NCBI GenBank assembly: GCA_949358305.1
Contig: OX442322.1
Coordinates: 8,992,001 to 9,056,000 of the forward strand
DNA: 64,000 bases
Origin: Strigamia acuminata
Lineage: Eukaryota; Arthropoda; Chilopoda; Geophilomorpha; Linotaeniidae
Reading direction: 5' to 3'
Both the position numbers and the translations under genes were made by a program. Shown piece after piece: positions 34,601-47,217 of this stretch (position 1 is its first letter; each line of letters starts with the position of its first letter). The notes below the pieces were generated by a model that saw only the letters and a program-made list of their open reading frames with translations, made no database searches and was not told where the DNA came from.

Positions 34601-35634
34601 TTTTGGTCGCTCTTATCGACCTTGTCCTTCTTAATGTGAAGGAGATTGGATCCCATAACGTCTTCTACTTGCTCTAGAAGCTTAACTTCTGTGGCAAAAA
34701 AGTCCAAAATCGTCAATAAATTTGAGGATTTGGTTCCATGGGATCTGTAAAACTGAGTGACCATAACCGGCGGGAACTTCCTCAACACGTCAGGTGCTAA
34801 AAGAAAGCCCGCTGTCTGAACAGGAACACTTAACTGCTCAAGCACCCTAATGGTTGCAGACAACTTTGTAAGTTGCGCCTTCACCGCCTTGACAGGGTGT
34901 ACTTCTGTGATTGGTTTCAAATCCTTAAGAGACTTGAGCAAAGCTGCTCTTTGCGCTTCGTCGTCCCCATAACTTCGAATCAATTCACTACGAGCCAAGT
35001 CGTAGGATCCATCCACTTGTCTAAAGGTGGATATTAGCGTTGCTGCTTCACCTGTGCAGAATGACTGCAGGTATTGCAGCTTCTCTACTTCCGAGAGGTC
35101 TGAGTTTGTGTGCACTGTTGAGTCAAATCGATCCAAAAAGGACTTGAACTCAACAACTTCTCCACCAAACTTTGCTATTTCCAACTTTGGAAGTTTAGCG
35201 TTGCGATTTCTTCGCGCTAATTGTGAAAGACTACTTTGTTGTGAAACATTAGTCTGATTCTGGCTTGCATTGGCAGACAACGTCGACGCATTTGCTGTCC
35301 AATGCGACACAAATCGTTGCGCCACTTGGCTACGGTGCTTCAACACCGCCATAGGCGTGTAATAACCCTCAATCTCCTTAAGGTTGGTCATGTACTGATC
35401 TCTGGGTATCAGTGGTTGCATCAAGTTCAGGTCATCAACCATCTTCTTAATCTGTTCCTCTGCGGCTAAAGCAGTTGCTTCTAGCTCTGCAGGATCGGTA
35501 ATGGCCTTTGATTCCTTCAACAATTCCTCAACTGCGACCCCAACCGTCTCAAATCGAGAGGTCAAAACGTCCAACTCATCCGGCTTAGGAATTGTAACCG
35601 GTGTAGGTGAGGTTCTTCCTGGTGACGTAGACAT
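31644..35634 (-). CDS. H Gag-Pol, piece 1 (Gag, protease, RT, RNase H)
   Basis: The start codon is at 35632-35634 (minus). In order: Gag (about 1-370), zinc knuckles at about 376-438 (CIFC, CYNC, CRTC types), protease Asp491 in DPGSHRSY, a cysteine cluster near 645, and reverse transcriptase with FRVVFNAS (about 780), IADIKQAFLQ and YMDD (Y914, codon at 32893-32895). RNase H is marked by EVYCDAS, with the later acidic residues in LPRLELTA and YFSDS. The piece ends in the RT/RNase H-integrase connection, where I is inserted; 31644-31647 is the target duplication. There are no stops or shifts. The full protein would be 1749 residues, a normal size for BEL/Pao. It was an intact autonomous helper until I and B inserted. 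Confidence 0.95.
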
Positions 35635-36436
35635 GCTGATCGCACCTGAAAAGGTTGGAAAGCAAAGACAATTACTACGGTCACCTTACACCAACACACA
35701 ACACACACGTTAAACTTAAGACGAACCTTTAGAATCTGAGTGCTTAAACACCCAAACTCTCTGCTATACAGACAAACTCCAAAAGGATTTCTAAAATAAT
35801 TTGAGTGGTTGAATCACAGACTCACTCAAAATCTCAACTAAAACCTTTTTAGAATAAATCCCTAACAATTCTGAGAATGTAAATACTCAGACTGACTAAC
35901 TCTCTTCTAAAATTACAAGTAAACTTCTTCTGTTTACAAATAAATGCTCTAAGAGAATTTAAATAATCCCTGTTCACAAGAATTCCACTAAAAATCATGC
36001 AAACTATAGACTATTCTAGCTAAATCTGTTGCTCTCCTGCTTATGCAGTTATAGTAGAGCCAAAACTTATTTTATATCACTTAAAATGCAATAGCAAGAC
36101 TCATATCTCCCCCAAAAAGACACAAGTAACAACCCAAAGCAAAACCCATCAAAATCACAAAGAAACAACTGAATGTCATCTTCAAAAACATGGCGAACTG
36201 CTGCACATTGCGTTGTGTCACTTGAACTGGACCCCTGGCATTGATGGTCGCTTCTAGACGATTCTCAGCTGCACAAACTTGATCGGAAATACATGCGGAA
36301 CCAGCCGCTAACTGCACAAACCGTCCTGTTGTCACAAATCCCCTGAACCGTCTGTGAAGTGGCCAAACTCTAGCTTCACGCACGGTGATCAAACGCGCAC
36401 GAATCCGGGTCGCAGGCACCAAAAAACAACTTCCCC
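35635..36436 (-). other. H leader: primer-binding site and 14-mer
   Basis: On the minus strand the primer-binding site TGGTGCCTGCGACCCGG is at 36421-36405, a 17-base match to the form of a tRNA 3' end, 15 bases after the LTR. The 14-mer is at 36205-36218 (minus). A 132-codon frame crosses the LTR junction and ends at 36081 with a hydrophobic stretch, but it has no known domain and I do not call it a gene. Confidence 0.75.
36205..36218 (-). promoter_or_regulatory. Conserved leader 14-mer (H copy)
   Basis: Exact match on the minus strand. Its ATG opens an 8-codon frame, well upstream of the Gag ATG at 35634. This is the one copy in a leader that precedes a complete Gag-Pol. Confidence 0.7.
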
Positions 36437-37707
36437 TGTTGCAAACAGACATGTCGAACTCGGAAGTCGCGTGGTACATTCATAGGCAACTGTCCTGTTG
36501 CGCATCCATGATCGTATAGTAGAAATTCCAGCAGCAGAAAGCGTTAGGCCTAGCATTAGGCCTAGTTCTCAAACAGTAGATCAGATGGGAAAAACATCTC
36601 AGCTAATGGGCAAGCAAATGTGTCTTCAAGGAGGAGGAGAGTCAGCTTGGCTCTCTACTCACTCATTCTCTGGGAACTCATTTCAGAAATAATCCAAAGG
36701 AAGAACATCAGAGAAAGAGAAAAGAATAACAACTTATTTATTCTAAATCAACCATAACAAACTTCTTCTAGCAACAGCTAGTAACAACAGCAACAACAAC
36801 TAAGCCTAGCAACAACAAGCGCCTAGCAACCGTGAACAATGGCGCTAAAATAGGCTTATTTACAAGCAACAATTACTCATTATAAATAACTTATTGCCTC
36901 CAAAGAGGGCGCTACGTGTCTCAAACTTAACCCTTTTACATCAAATTGATAACAAGTAATAAAAGCTTAATCTTAACATCTATTAGAGGCATAAAATACA
37001 TAAATAAACAAGTATTAACAATTCCCAATCTTAGTTCCGGAGGAAAGCCAACTTTCCTTCTCAAAGACAAAAGCCAACCGCTCATCATGCAAGATGGCGG
37101 CACAGCAACTTGCTAACAGCTGTGCAGGCGAACAGGAGCGAGCCAGACAGACTTCCATAGCCGCCCTTGACCAGACATCGACGCAAGGACCTTCCAAACA
37201 GCGTGGGGACTCGAACGAGAGTCCAAACCAAGGCGTATCGACGCCGCTCTAGACACACACGCGGATCCGATGCGTGCAAATGCCGTCAACTGTCACGGGA
37301 GCTTATGCCGCTCGCCACCTGCTGCCTCACGTCTTGGAAAGTCGCTGACCCCCTAAAACATCAAGCAAAAGGTAAACAACAATGAAATAAAATATGCCTA
37401 TCTCAAAACAACTCTAATAATTCTTAAACTAATACACAGAATTACTAAACCACTAAAACGATCACATCAAAACGACCACAAGTGACCGACAACACATCTC
37501 CCGACCAATCCAGGTGCGACTGGCAGCATGACGACCGTCAAGGACATCACCAAACAAGACCGCTGGTCAGCCAAACAACCGAACATCTCAGATATGTCTC
37601 CAACTTGTGTCAAAAACTAAAAACCAAATTAAAAAGTCAATTCTTCTTTTCAGAAGCCAAAACGTGGAAAACTTCTAAATCTTTTTGTTGCGTTCCTGCT
37701 CGCAACA
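36437..37707 (-). repeat. H 5' LTR (1271 bp)
   Basis: Same length as and by eye the same sequence as 16509-17779. GAGG follows at 37708-37711. Confidence 0.95.
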
Positions 37708-40700
37708 GAGGATCGCCACACGAGAAGGCGAGTTCCGTGCTTGCGGCTCATCGGCGTCGTCAACACAGCACGTGGTTTGGCGTCGTTGATCAAGTCAGTC
37801 GCCATTGGTATGATCGTCACCAGCAGCCGCAGCAAGATCGTCGGTCGAGAGAGTTTCGTCAAAGTTTTCCAGGTTTTCGTGTGTCGAGCTCGTTGCATAG
37901 AACGAAGCCGTGTTCACACAGACGTGCGCCATCCCACAAGCGGATCAGTCAAGTTTCCAGTCGAGTCTTTTCTTCTTCAACAGAGCGAGTTCTCTCAGTC
38001 GTACCGGACGGTCCAGCGGAGAGTTTCGTGCCGTCAGCGCACAGAACGAGCGTCACCGAGTTTGGAAGATCAAGTCTCCCAGCGTCGGCCTGTTAAACAC
38101 AACGCAATGTACTAGTCGTCCAGAATCGTCAAGAAAGAACATTTTCGTGTTGATTTTCTCGCCTTTATTGTTAATTTTAAGGTTTTTGGGGAAGATTGTG
38201 GTTGTTTTGGGGGTTTTTGGGGCATTAGTTAGGTTTCTTGCTCGTGCATACGCTATTATGCAAGTGTATTTTAGTTTTCTAGAATATTTGCGCCTTGTTT
38301 GGAGTCCGCAACGACCAGCAAGGTCCCTTTAAGCTCGAAACTTCTCGAAACTTCTCGTTTACGGTTATGTCGCTATTGTCCTCAGTTCCTTGTTTAAGTG
38401 CCAAAGAATGGCTTATGCGAATTTATTGGCTTTCTGTGTCTGGATTTAATAAGGGAGTCCAATTTTCTGATTGCATTTATGCCTGTGCTTGTTAGTCGCT
38501 TATTCTTTGTTCACTCACGTTTTTGGTAAGAATTTTCGGTTTAGTATGTGAGAAGCAGAGCTACTTGTTTCCAAGTTTCCCCCTTTAATTTGGAATCGCC
38601 AATTTATTACGCATTAAGCTCTTTGATTTTGAGTTCTTAGTTCTCCCGGGTTCTTTCCCCAGTTACCGGTAGGTTTTTGGATTAGGAATATTGCCTGATT
38701 CTGCATGTTCTTGTGTGGAATGCTGGCGGTTCCTGGTCTTTACGTTTTTTGTATTCATTAATGTGTTTTGCTTGGGAATGTCGTTGCATTCGCTGCCCTT
38801 TGTAGTCTTGACCTGTTCTTTGGCGGTGCTAAGCCAATTAACTCTCGCCCTTAATTTATCAGTGTCTCTAGATGTAGTAGGTCGGGGGTCAAGTTTCTTC
38901 GCAGCTGGGTGTGTGTGTGTTCGGGTGGAATGTAGACGATTCCTAATCTTTACGATTTAGCGTGTTCTTGTCTTGTCCAGTAAGATTTTCTTGGGGTCAT
39001 TCGAGTTCCTCGTTGGTTCTGGTGTCGGACGCCTCTCCGGAACGAGAGAAGGCACACCCGTTTGTATTCGTGTATGGTAAAGTGTTTCCTGTTTTTAGAA
39101 CGGGATTAGTTTCTTTGTTGCTCGTGTCTAGCAGAGAGCGCGCTGGCCCACGTGGTCAGTCGGTTCTTATCTGTCAGTCAATTTCTGTTCGGTTAGATTG
39201 TTATACGACTTGTTTGCAAGTGGGTTTGGATTTAGATAGGCGTGTGACTTCTGTCGGTGCTGGAAGTTTAGAGCAGCCGATCCGCACCGCCCACTGGGCA
39301 AGTCCAGTTTCTGTTGTTGACCGCTGCACCCAGTGTCTACCGCTGGTGATGTACGTTCTGCATTTTCGCTTTCTCTTCGTGGAAACGTCCGTAGCGTTTC
39401 ATGAGTCTTCATTAGTGATTAGTCTCGCCTTTTATCGTTTAAAAAAGGGAGTTTAGTTATTCTAGTTCTTTGGGGCAACCTTAGAATTTGGACATTTTAG
39501 CTTATTCGTTTAGGAAATAGCTTGCTTGCTATTTTTGGGTTGTGGCTAGCTAGCGTGGCGTTAGGGTATAGGTACTTGTTTTGGATGGTCGTTCTTGCTG
39601 TGCACAGCAAGGACTGCCATTCGATGTGTTTCAGAGGGCAGGTTTGCACTGCCATACTCTGTCAGATGTCGTGTCCGAGACATAGTCCCTGCGCCTCTTG
39701 GCGGCCCCTATTTCTACGTTTGCTTCCCGCGACTGAGTAGTTGTTGTTAGTCTTTCATCCCTAGCTCTGCAGTGAGGCAGACATGCACTAGGCAGGGAGC
39801 CCACTCTAGGATGGGTCGAAGGGCGTGTGTGTGCGGCCTTCTTGGCGCCGGCACTCGGCAACACGTTTTAGTCATTGGACAACACGTGCTTTCAGTAGAG
39901 TGGCGATTTCCGGAAGTCGGCTTGCTGATCGACGATGTGGTCAATGGGTATGTGAGCGAGTCAATTGTCGACTTGCAGTTGCTTACCGGTTCCAGGAATG
40001 CGGTTGGCAACTGGCAAGTCCTTGTGCTCATGTCTATGTGTGACGCCCCTCGCAATCAGGGACGTCAAGCAACCCTCCCTCTTCTCTCGTTTCTCGGTTC
40101 AATCATATTGGTTCCGACTCGGGGTGGGCCAAGCGTTCATACGGTAGCCTCCTTATTGGAGCATGGGGTTTTAACTAGATCTAGTTTCTATTTCCCTCTC
40201 GGTTAAAGAAGTTTCAGTCTTCGTGGTAGTCTGCTCACAACAGGCTACACGGTGGCCCGAGTGCGGACGTGCAGTCCATCGGGTACCTCCTTGTTCAAGG
40301 CGCATTCGTAAAGCGCAGCTCGGTTGAAAGAAAGCCACCGGTTTTAATTTCTTTTCAACGACGTGATTAGTTTTCGTGCAGGAAGTGTAGCTTCGCTTCA
40401 TTTGGTTGCAGTTGTACTGCTTCCAACGTTTTTCAGTATCGTTTGACACCTGTTGATCTTCAAAAAGAAGCAGGCCCCTTTCCTTTCTTTTCTCGTGGGG
40501 AGGAAATGGATTGATTATTTGGGTACGGACTTATTCCCTCTTCGAAAAAAAGCAGGAAGTTTAGTGTTTTGGAATTCTTGCTGGTTTTCACAGTTCCAGT
40601 TTGTTAGTTTCCCTTGTGAGGCCATACTTGGCCAATAGCTTTAGTGATAATATTGACGTTTTTGCCGGTATTTATTTGCACGGAACGTGCTCGTTTTTTT

Positions 40701-42021
40701 TAGATAATTGAACCGTTTTTCTCATATTAGTTAGAGAAAGTTGTGGTCGATGGGTCAGCGTGCGCGTGTTTCCTTGTCACTGTAGACAAGAGGTCGCAGT
40801 TGGCTTGCACAGTCATCTGACTAAGTCTTTCCTTTTTTCTTTATTCTCGGCTCTTAGCGGTTTCGTGGGTTCATGTCAAGTCAGGGTGCGGTCAACGCCT
40901 TTGCGTGGCAGTTGCTGCGAATGGTTCGCATTGCCTGAGCTTCATGCCTTCTCGTTCTCTTTTTCCTCCTTCTGGCGTGATCATGTTAGCTAGGTGGTCA
41001 TGGCTTTGGGTAAGTTGTTAGTTAGTCACTCTTTGCGAAAGAGTGGTGCCTAGGTCTTGACGGCATTTTCTAGTTCTTCGTACGAATGCTGGGTAGTTGG
41101 TCAGACGATAGGTCTGGGTCAACGCATTCATTCCCTTAGTTTGCATTTTTCTTGTTTTCTATAAAAGGTTCGTCTTTAGTAGTTTAATAAGTTTAAGTTC
41201 GCAGCTCGTGTTTTAGTGCGGATGGAGGTTTCCGTGGTACGCTGTCACTTGAGCGCTGGCTCGAGGACAACGAGGCGGTGAAGCCTGCCGTGTCTCAAGT
41301 CCGTTCTCTTTTGCGTTCCAAGTTTTCTTTCTAGTCTTCATGTATGTCATGTTCCTTGCGAGGCCATGCTCGGTCAAGAGTTTTTGTGACAGTTTTTCCT
41401 TTTTTCGACGACGTTTAGTTTTCGATACTGAGGCTTTGAACCTCGGTGTGTGGTCCGGCAAGTGTTATTGACCAGCACCCCTTCCTCTTTGACGAGGATT
41501 CTCGTTTTCATGCTTCTAATTTCCATTAGTTTAAGCGTCTGTCTACGGGTTGACAGACTGAGCTTTCTGACAAGCTCTCGCAAAGTTCTCACGTCATTTT
41601 GGTTAGAAAACTCGTTCAGTCGGATTTTCTAAAGGTTTTCTGCGTGTGCGCCACGTGTTTATTGGCGACGCCGTAGCCCCTTGGTGTCTGGACTAGGTCA
41701 TCATGGCACGGCCCTTCTCTTTCTTCTCTCGCGTTCTAAGTTTCTTTTAGTCTTTACTGGTAGTTGATAAGGAAGTGCGCCGCAACGCAACTTCTCTTTT
41801 CTTTAGTCTCTCCGGTGGTTTATGGGTCACGATCCGATTTCGACGCCCTTGGTTCTGGGACGCTTTTAGAGGTCCAGTATGTTTAGGTTACAGCTTTTTG
41901 CCTTCGCATCTATGGTTTTGCCTTCGCGACTTTCACAAAGTCGAGCTTGGCTTCGGTACTTTTTCTTTCCGTGCTCTTGGTTTTGATGAGGAATTCCTTC
42001 AACGGTTTTCTGCCTTGCCTT
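37708..42021 (+). other. G interior right of H: non-coding
   Basis: It starts with the GAGG duplication and resumes the G leader, with the 14-mer at 38097-38110. It then aligns with A, B and C to the point where C inserted in the pyrimidine tract near the G 3' LTR. An open frame of 144 codons at 39772-40206 matches those in A and C; no domain is recognised. Confidence 0.75.
38097..38110 (+). promoter_or_regulatory. Conserved leader 14-mer (G copy)
   Basis: Exact match. The ATG opens only two codons (Met-Tyr) before TAG. Confidence 0.7.
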
Positions 42022-42782
42022 TGTTGCGAGCACGCGCAACATGGATTTTTTGCTATCGCAATAGCGGATTTGCTTGAATTGATCAATTATTTAAGTTTGT
42101 GTTTAGTTAATAGTGCAGCTTAAGTTTTGGCTAAATGTTAAATGAATTTCGTGTAGTTTGTGACGTGGGAGTTATGTTTTACCTGATTTAAGCTGTCTTT
42201 CTTAAGGTAATCTTGTATTTTTCCTTTGATTCTTTGGAGTTTTACTGCTTGGATTCGTCCAAAGAGTCGCTGCTGTTAGTTCCTAAGTTAGTTCATTTAT
42301 TTGAAACACTTTGGCTTAATGTATTACGGTTTTGTGCCTTTTGTAATGATTTTATACTTGAAACTGTGTATTTTCTTGTATACGCTTTATCATTTTGTCA
42401 CTAGAGGGACAATTCGCCTCTTGCGAGTGATTGTTGCCACTCGTTGCTCTAATTGTTGTAGGTTGCGCAGCAACTACACTGTGACTGTTATGTAGATTTC
42501 TAGGGTTAAGATATGTAATTTTCTCCTCTCTTTTCTGTGTACTTTTGATAGATATTAACTTTACATTAAATTCGGTTTGTTTATGTGTTATTTGGCATAT
42601 TAGTGGTGAGTTCTTCCAGACACTTATTAGGCCACTTTGCAGGGATTTCAAGCAGGATTTCTCCTGCAATGCATCATCTCTTTTGGAGCTCATCACAAGT
42701 TCTAGTAAGTAGGTTTATTTGTTATAAGCTTTTTCTGTTGTCTTCTAGAGTGCCACACGGCCACAAAGCATTGCTAGAAACA
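42022..42782 (+). repeat. C 5' LTR (761 bp)
   Basis: Close to the A and B LTRs with small deletions. The start hairpin is TGTTGCG/CGCAACA. The 44-nt GT-AG segment is at 42705-42748. ATTAAA replaces AATAAA near 42563. Confidence 0.95.
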
Positions 42783-45700
42783 TTTTTGGTGCCGTTTTGC
42801 TTGACCAGGATGCAAACCAGATGCGTAGTTGCCGTGAGTTCGAAAATGGCCGAAACGGGCGCCATTTTCAAGATCAACGATTGCATCAAGAGTTGCGTGG
42901 ACTGTGTTACGTCCACCACGTCGTGTGCCACAAGCGCAGCAAGTGTGGCTGCCACACACATCGGGAATCGCCACAAAGAATGGCGATATTTGTTTCAGGA
43001 ACATCCAGTAAGTCCAGTGCGAGTGCGTTGCATGGCGGAATGCAGATGCCTCAACGTTTTGAGCTGGGCAGTTCCGTGCGTCATCGGCGTCGTCAGCACA
43101 GCACGTGGTTTGGTGTCGTTAATAAAGCGGGACGCCATTGGTCTGATCGTCGATAGCAATCACATCGGGATCGTCGGTCAAGAGAGTTTTGCAAAGATTT
43201 TCCGAGTTTTCGTGTGCCCAGCTAGTTGTACAGAACGAGGCTGTGTCCACACAGACGTGCGCCGTCTCACAAGCGACGCGGTCAAGATTCCAGTCGAGTT
43301 GTTTCGTCTTCAGCAGAGCCAGTTTTCTCAGGCAGAATGGACGATCCAGCAAAGAGATTCGTGCCGTCAGCGCACACAGAATGGTCACCGAGTTTGGAAG
43401 AGTCACTCTTCAAGCGTCAGTCGACCGCCAGTTAAACACAACGCAATGTACTAGAGTCGGCAATGAAGATTTTGTTTTTTTGTCGATTATATTTTCTCGT
43501 TTTCATCAAATGTTAATTTTAAGGTTTTTGGGGGATATTCTGGTTGTTTTGGGAGTTTTGGGGCGTTAGTTCTGTTTCATGCTTCTGCATACGTCGTTGT
43601 GCAAGTGTAGCTAGTTTCCACGCCTATTTGCGCCTTGTTTGGAGTCCCCTTAAACTCTAAACTTCTGTTTTTGTCCTCCTCGAATGCGTTTTCTAGTATT
43701 AATGTCATGAGTTTCTTGTTAAAGATACTAAAGAGTAGCTTATATGAATTTATTGGCTTTTTTGTCGGAAATTAATTAGGGAGTTCCTGTCTTTAATTGT
43801 CTACAGTTAGACCTGCGGTTTTTTAAGTAGCTTGCACACGTTTTATTGAGAATTTTCGGCCCAATCCGTGCATACGGTAGTTAGTTGTATTTGAATTTTC
43901 TTTAATCCACTCCCTTTTAATTTGAAATCGCCAACTTATTATACAATAAGCTCTTTGGTCTTGAGTTCTTGTAATTTCCCAGGGTTTTTCCCTTGTTACG
44001 TGTAAACTCTTTGAGAGTTTTTTTAGGCTTACTGACAGGAGCGTCGTCACATTTGCAGATTTTTAGTGGTGTTGGCCAGTTAGTCGTCAGCTTGGGGTCG
44101 ATTAACTCCCGCTTTTAGCTTTCTGCCCTACGCTAAAGTTAAATTACTAGCTATTGTGGGCCAACCAGTTCCCTCTTCTCGTCCTTCCCGCCTATCAGAG
44201 CGGCGGTCAGGGGGGTCCTTGAGTGATCTAGCTTCTTCTCGTCATGTGAGCCTGCTCTTGTGTTTGGAATGTGGACGACCTCTGGTCTTTACGTTTTGTG
44301 TCCAATGTCTTTCGTGTGTTGCACGAGTTTCCTCGTGAGATCTGGTGTCGGTCACCTCTCCGCTTCGGGAGAGGGCACACCCGTTTGTATTCGTGTGTTT
44401 TTAGAACGTTTCTTGTTTTTAGAACGAGATTCGTTCTTTTGCTGCTCATGTCAAGCTGAGCGAGCGCTGGCCCGTGAGGTCAGTCGGTTCTTATCTGTCC
44501 GTCAAATTTCTGTTCGGTTAGATTGTGTTACGACTTGTTTGCAAGTGGGTTTGGATTTAGAAAGGCGTGTGACTTCTGTCGGTGCTGGAAGTTTAGAGCA
44601 GCCGATCCGCACCGCCCACTGGGCAAGTCCAGTTTCTGTTGTTGACCGCTACACCCAGTGTCTACCGCTGGTGATGTACGTTCTGCATTTTCGCTGTCTC
44701 TTCGTGGAAACGTCCGTAGCGTTTCATGAGTCTTCATTAGTGATTAGTCTCGCCTTTTATCGTTTAAAAAAAAGGAAGTTTAGTTATTCTAATTCTTTGG
44801 GGCAACCTTAGAATTTGGACATTTTAGCTTATTCGTTTAGGAAATAGCTTGCTTGCTATTTTTGGGTTGTGGCTAGCTAGCGTGGCGTTAGGGTATAGGT
44901 ACTTGTTTTGGATGGTCATTCTTGCTGTGCACAGCAAGGACTGCCATTCGATGTGTTTCAGAGGGCAGGTTTGCACTGCCATACTCTGTTAGATGTCGTG
45001 TCCGAGACAATGTCCCTGCGCCTCTTGGCGGCCCCTATTTCTACGTTGGCTTCCCGCGACTGAGTAGTTGTTGTTAGTCTTTCATCCCTAGCTCTGCAGT
45101 GAGGCAGACATGCACTAGGCAGGGAGCCCACTCTAGGATGGGTCGAAGGACGTGTGTGTGCGGCCTTTTTGGCGCCGGCACTCGGCAACACGTTTTAGCC
45201 ATTGGACGACACGTGCTTTCAGTAGAGTGGCGATTTCCGGAAGTCGGCTTGCTGATTGAAGATGTCGTCAATGGGTGTGTGAGCGAGTCAATTGTCGACT
45301 TGCAGTTGCTTACCGGTTCCAGGAATGCGGTTGGCAACTGGCAAGTCCTTGTGCTCATGTCTATGTGTGACGCCCCTCGCAATCAGGGACGTCAAGCAAC
45401 CCTCCCTCTTCTCTCGTTTCTCGGTTCAATCATATTGGTTCCGACTCGGGGTGGGCCAAGCGTTCATACGGTAGCCTCCTTATTGGAGCATGGGGTTTTA
45501 ACTAGATCTAGTTTCTATTTCCCCCCTCGGTTAAAGAAGTTTCAGTCTTCGTGGTAGTCTGCTCACAACAGGCTACACGGTGGCCCGAGTGCGGACGCGA
45601 TGTCCATCGGGTACCTCTTTGTTCAAGGCGCATTCGTAAAGCGCAGCTCGGTTGAAAGAAAGCCACCGGTTTTAATTTCTTTTCAACGACGTGATTAGTT

Positions 45701-47217
45701 TTCGTGAAGGAAGTGTAGCTTCGCTTCATTTGGTTGCAGTTGCACTGCTTCCAACGTTTTTCAGTATCATATGACACCTGTTGATCTTCAAAAAGAAGCA
45801 GGTCCCTTTCCTTTCTTTTCTCGTGGGGAGGAAATGGATTGATTATTTGGGTACGGACTTGTTCCCTCTTCGAAAAAAAAAAAGCAGAAAGTTTAGTGTT
45901 TTGGAATTCTTGCTGGTTTTCACAGTTCCGGTTTGCTAGTTTCCTTTGTGAGGCCATACTTGACCAATAGCTTTAGTGATAATATTGACGTTTTAGCCGG
46001 TATTTATTTGCACGGAACGTGCTCGTTCTGTTTAGATAATTGAACCGTTTTTCTCTTGTTAGTTAGATAAAGTTGTGGTTGATGGGTCAGCGTGCGCGTG
46101 TTTTCTTGTCGCTGTGGACAAGAGGTCGCAGATGGTTTACACAGTCACCTGACTAAGTCTTTCCTTTTTTCTTTATTCTCTGCTCTTAGCGGTTTCGTGG
46201 GTTCATGTCAAGTCAGGGTGCGGTCAACGCCTTTGCGTGGCAGTTGCTGCGAATGGTTCGCATTGCCTGAGCTTCATGCCTTCTCGTTCTCTTTTTCCTC
46301 TTTCTGGCGTGATCATGTTAGCTAGGTGGTCATGGCTTTGGGTAAGTTGTTAGTTGGTCACTCTTTGCAAAAGAGTGGTGCCTAGGTCTTGACGGCATTT
46401 TCTAGTTCTTCGTACGAATGCTGGGTGGTTGGTCAGACGATAGGTCTGGGTCAACGCATTCATTCCCTTATTTTGCATTTTTCTTGTTTTCTAGAAAAGG
46501 GTCGTCCTTAATAGTTTATTAAGTTTGAGTTCGCAGCTCGTGTTTTCGTGCGGACGGAGGTTTCCGTGGCACGTTGCCACTTGAGCGCTGGCTCGAGGAC
46601 AACGAGGCGGTGAAGCCTGCCGTGTCTCAAGTTTGTTCTTTTTTGCGTTTCAAGTTTCTTCTAGTCTTCATGTATGTCATGTTCCTTGCGAGGCCATGCT
46701 CGATCAAGAGTTTTTGTGACAGTTTTCCTTTTTTCGACGACGTTTAGTTTTCGGTTCTGAGACTTCTAACCTCGGTGTTTGGTTGGACGATTGTTTTGGA
46801 CCAGCGCCTTTCCTCTCTGACAAGGATTTCTGTTCTCCCATTTTTAGTTTCCGTTTAGTTTAAGCGTCTGTCTACGGGTTGACAGACTGAGTTTTCGGAC
46901 AAGCTCCCGCAATGTTCTCACGTCGTTTTGGTTAGAAAACCCGTTCAGTCGGATTTTCTGAAGGTTCTTGCGTGTGCGCCACGTGTCTATTGGCGACGCC
47001 GTAGCCCCTTGGTGTCTGGACTAGGTCATCATGGCACGGCCCTTCTCTTTCTTCTCTCGTGTTCTAAGTTTCTTTTAGTGTCTATGGTTTTGCCTTCGCG
47101 ACTTTCACAAAGTCAAGCTTGGCTTCGATACTTTTTCTTTCCGTGCTCTTGGTTTTGATGGGGAATTCCTTCAACAGTTTTCTGCCTTGCCTTCCCTTCT
47201 TCTTTGGCCGGCAACGC
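42783..47217 (+). other. C interior: non-coding, mosaic leader
   Basis: The primer-binding site TGGTGCCGT starts at 42787. The leader resembles B up to about 43020 and resembles G from about 43080 to the 14-mer at 43436-43449. The rest follows the A/B/G pattern. No protein domain is recognised. Confidence 0.75.
43436..43449 (+). promoter_or_regulatory. Conserved leader 14-mer (C copy)
   Basis: Exact match; the ATG opens Met-Tyr-stop, as in G. Confidence 0.7.

Larger units (their letters stand above)
16509..37707 (-). mobile_element. Element H: complete autonomous BEL/Pao element inserted in G, containing B and I
   Basis: H has 1271-bp LTRs at 16509-17779 (3') and 36437-37707 (5') and is flanked by GAGG (16505-16508 and 37708-37711). 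Without B and I it is about 8.6 kb: LTR, leader, one Gag-protease-RT-RNase H-integrase frame, LTR. It is inverted relative to the other elements of the nest. Confidence 0.95.

Noticed and set aside
36081-36479. 132-codon minus-strand frame with hydrophobic C-terminus at the H 5' LTR junction
   Set aside because: It starts in the LTR and crosses the primer-binding site. No counterpart of the hydrophobic end was seen in other leaders.
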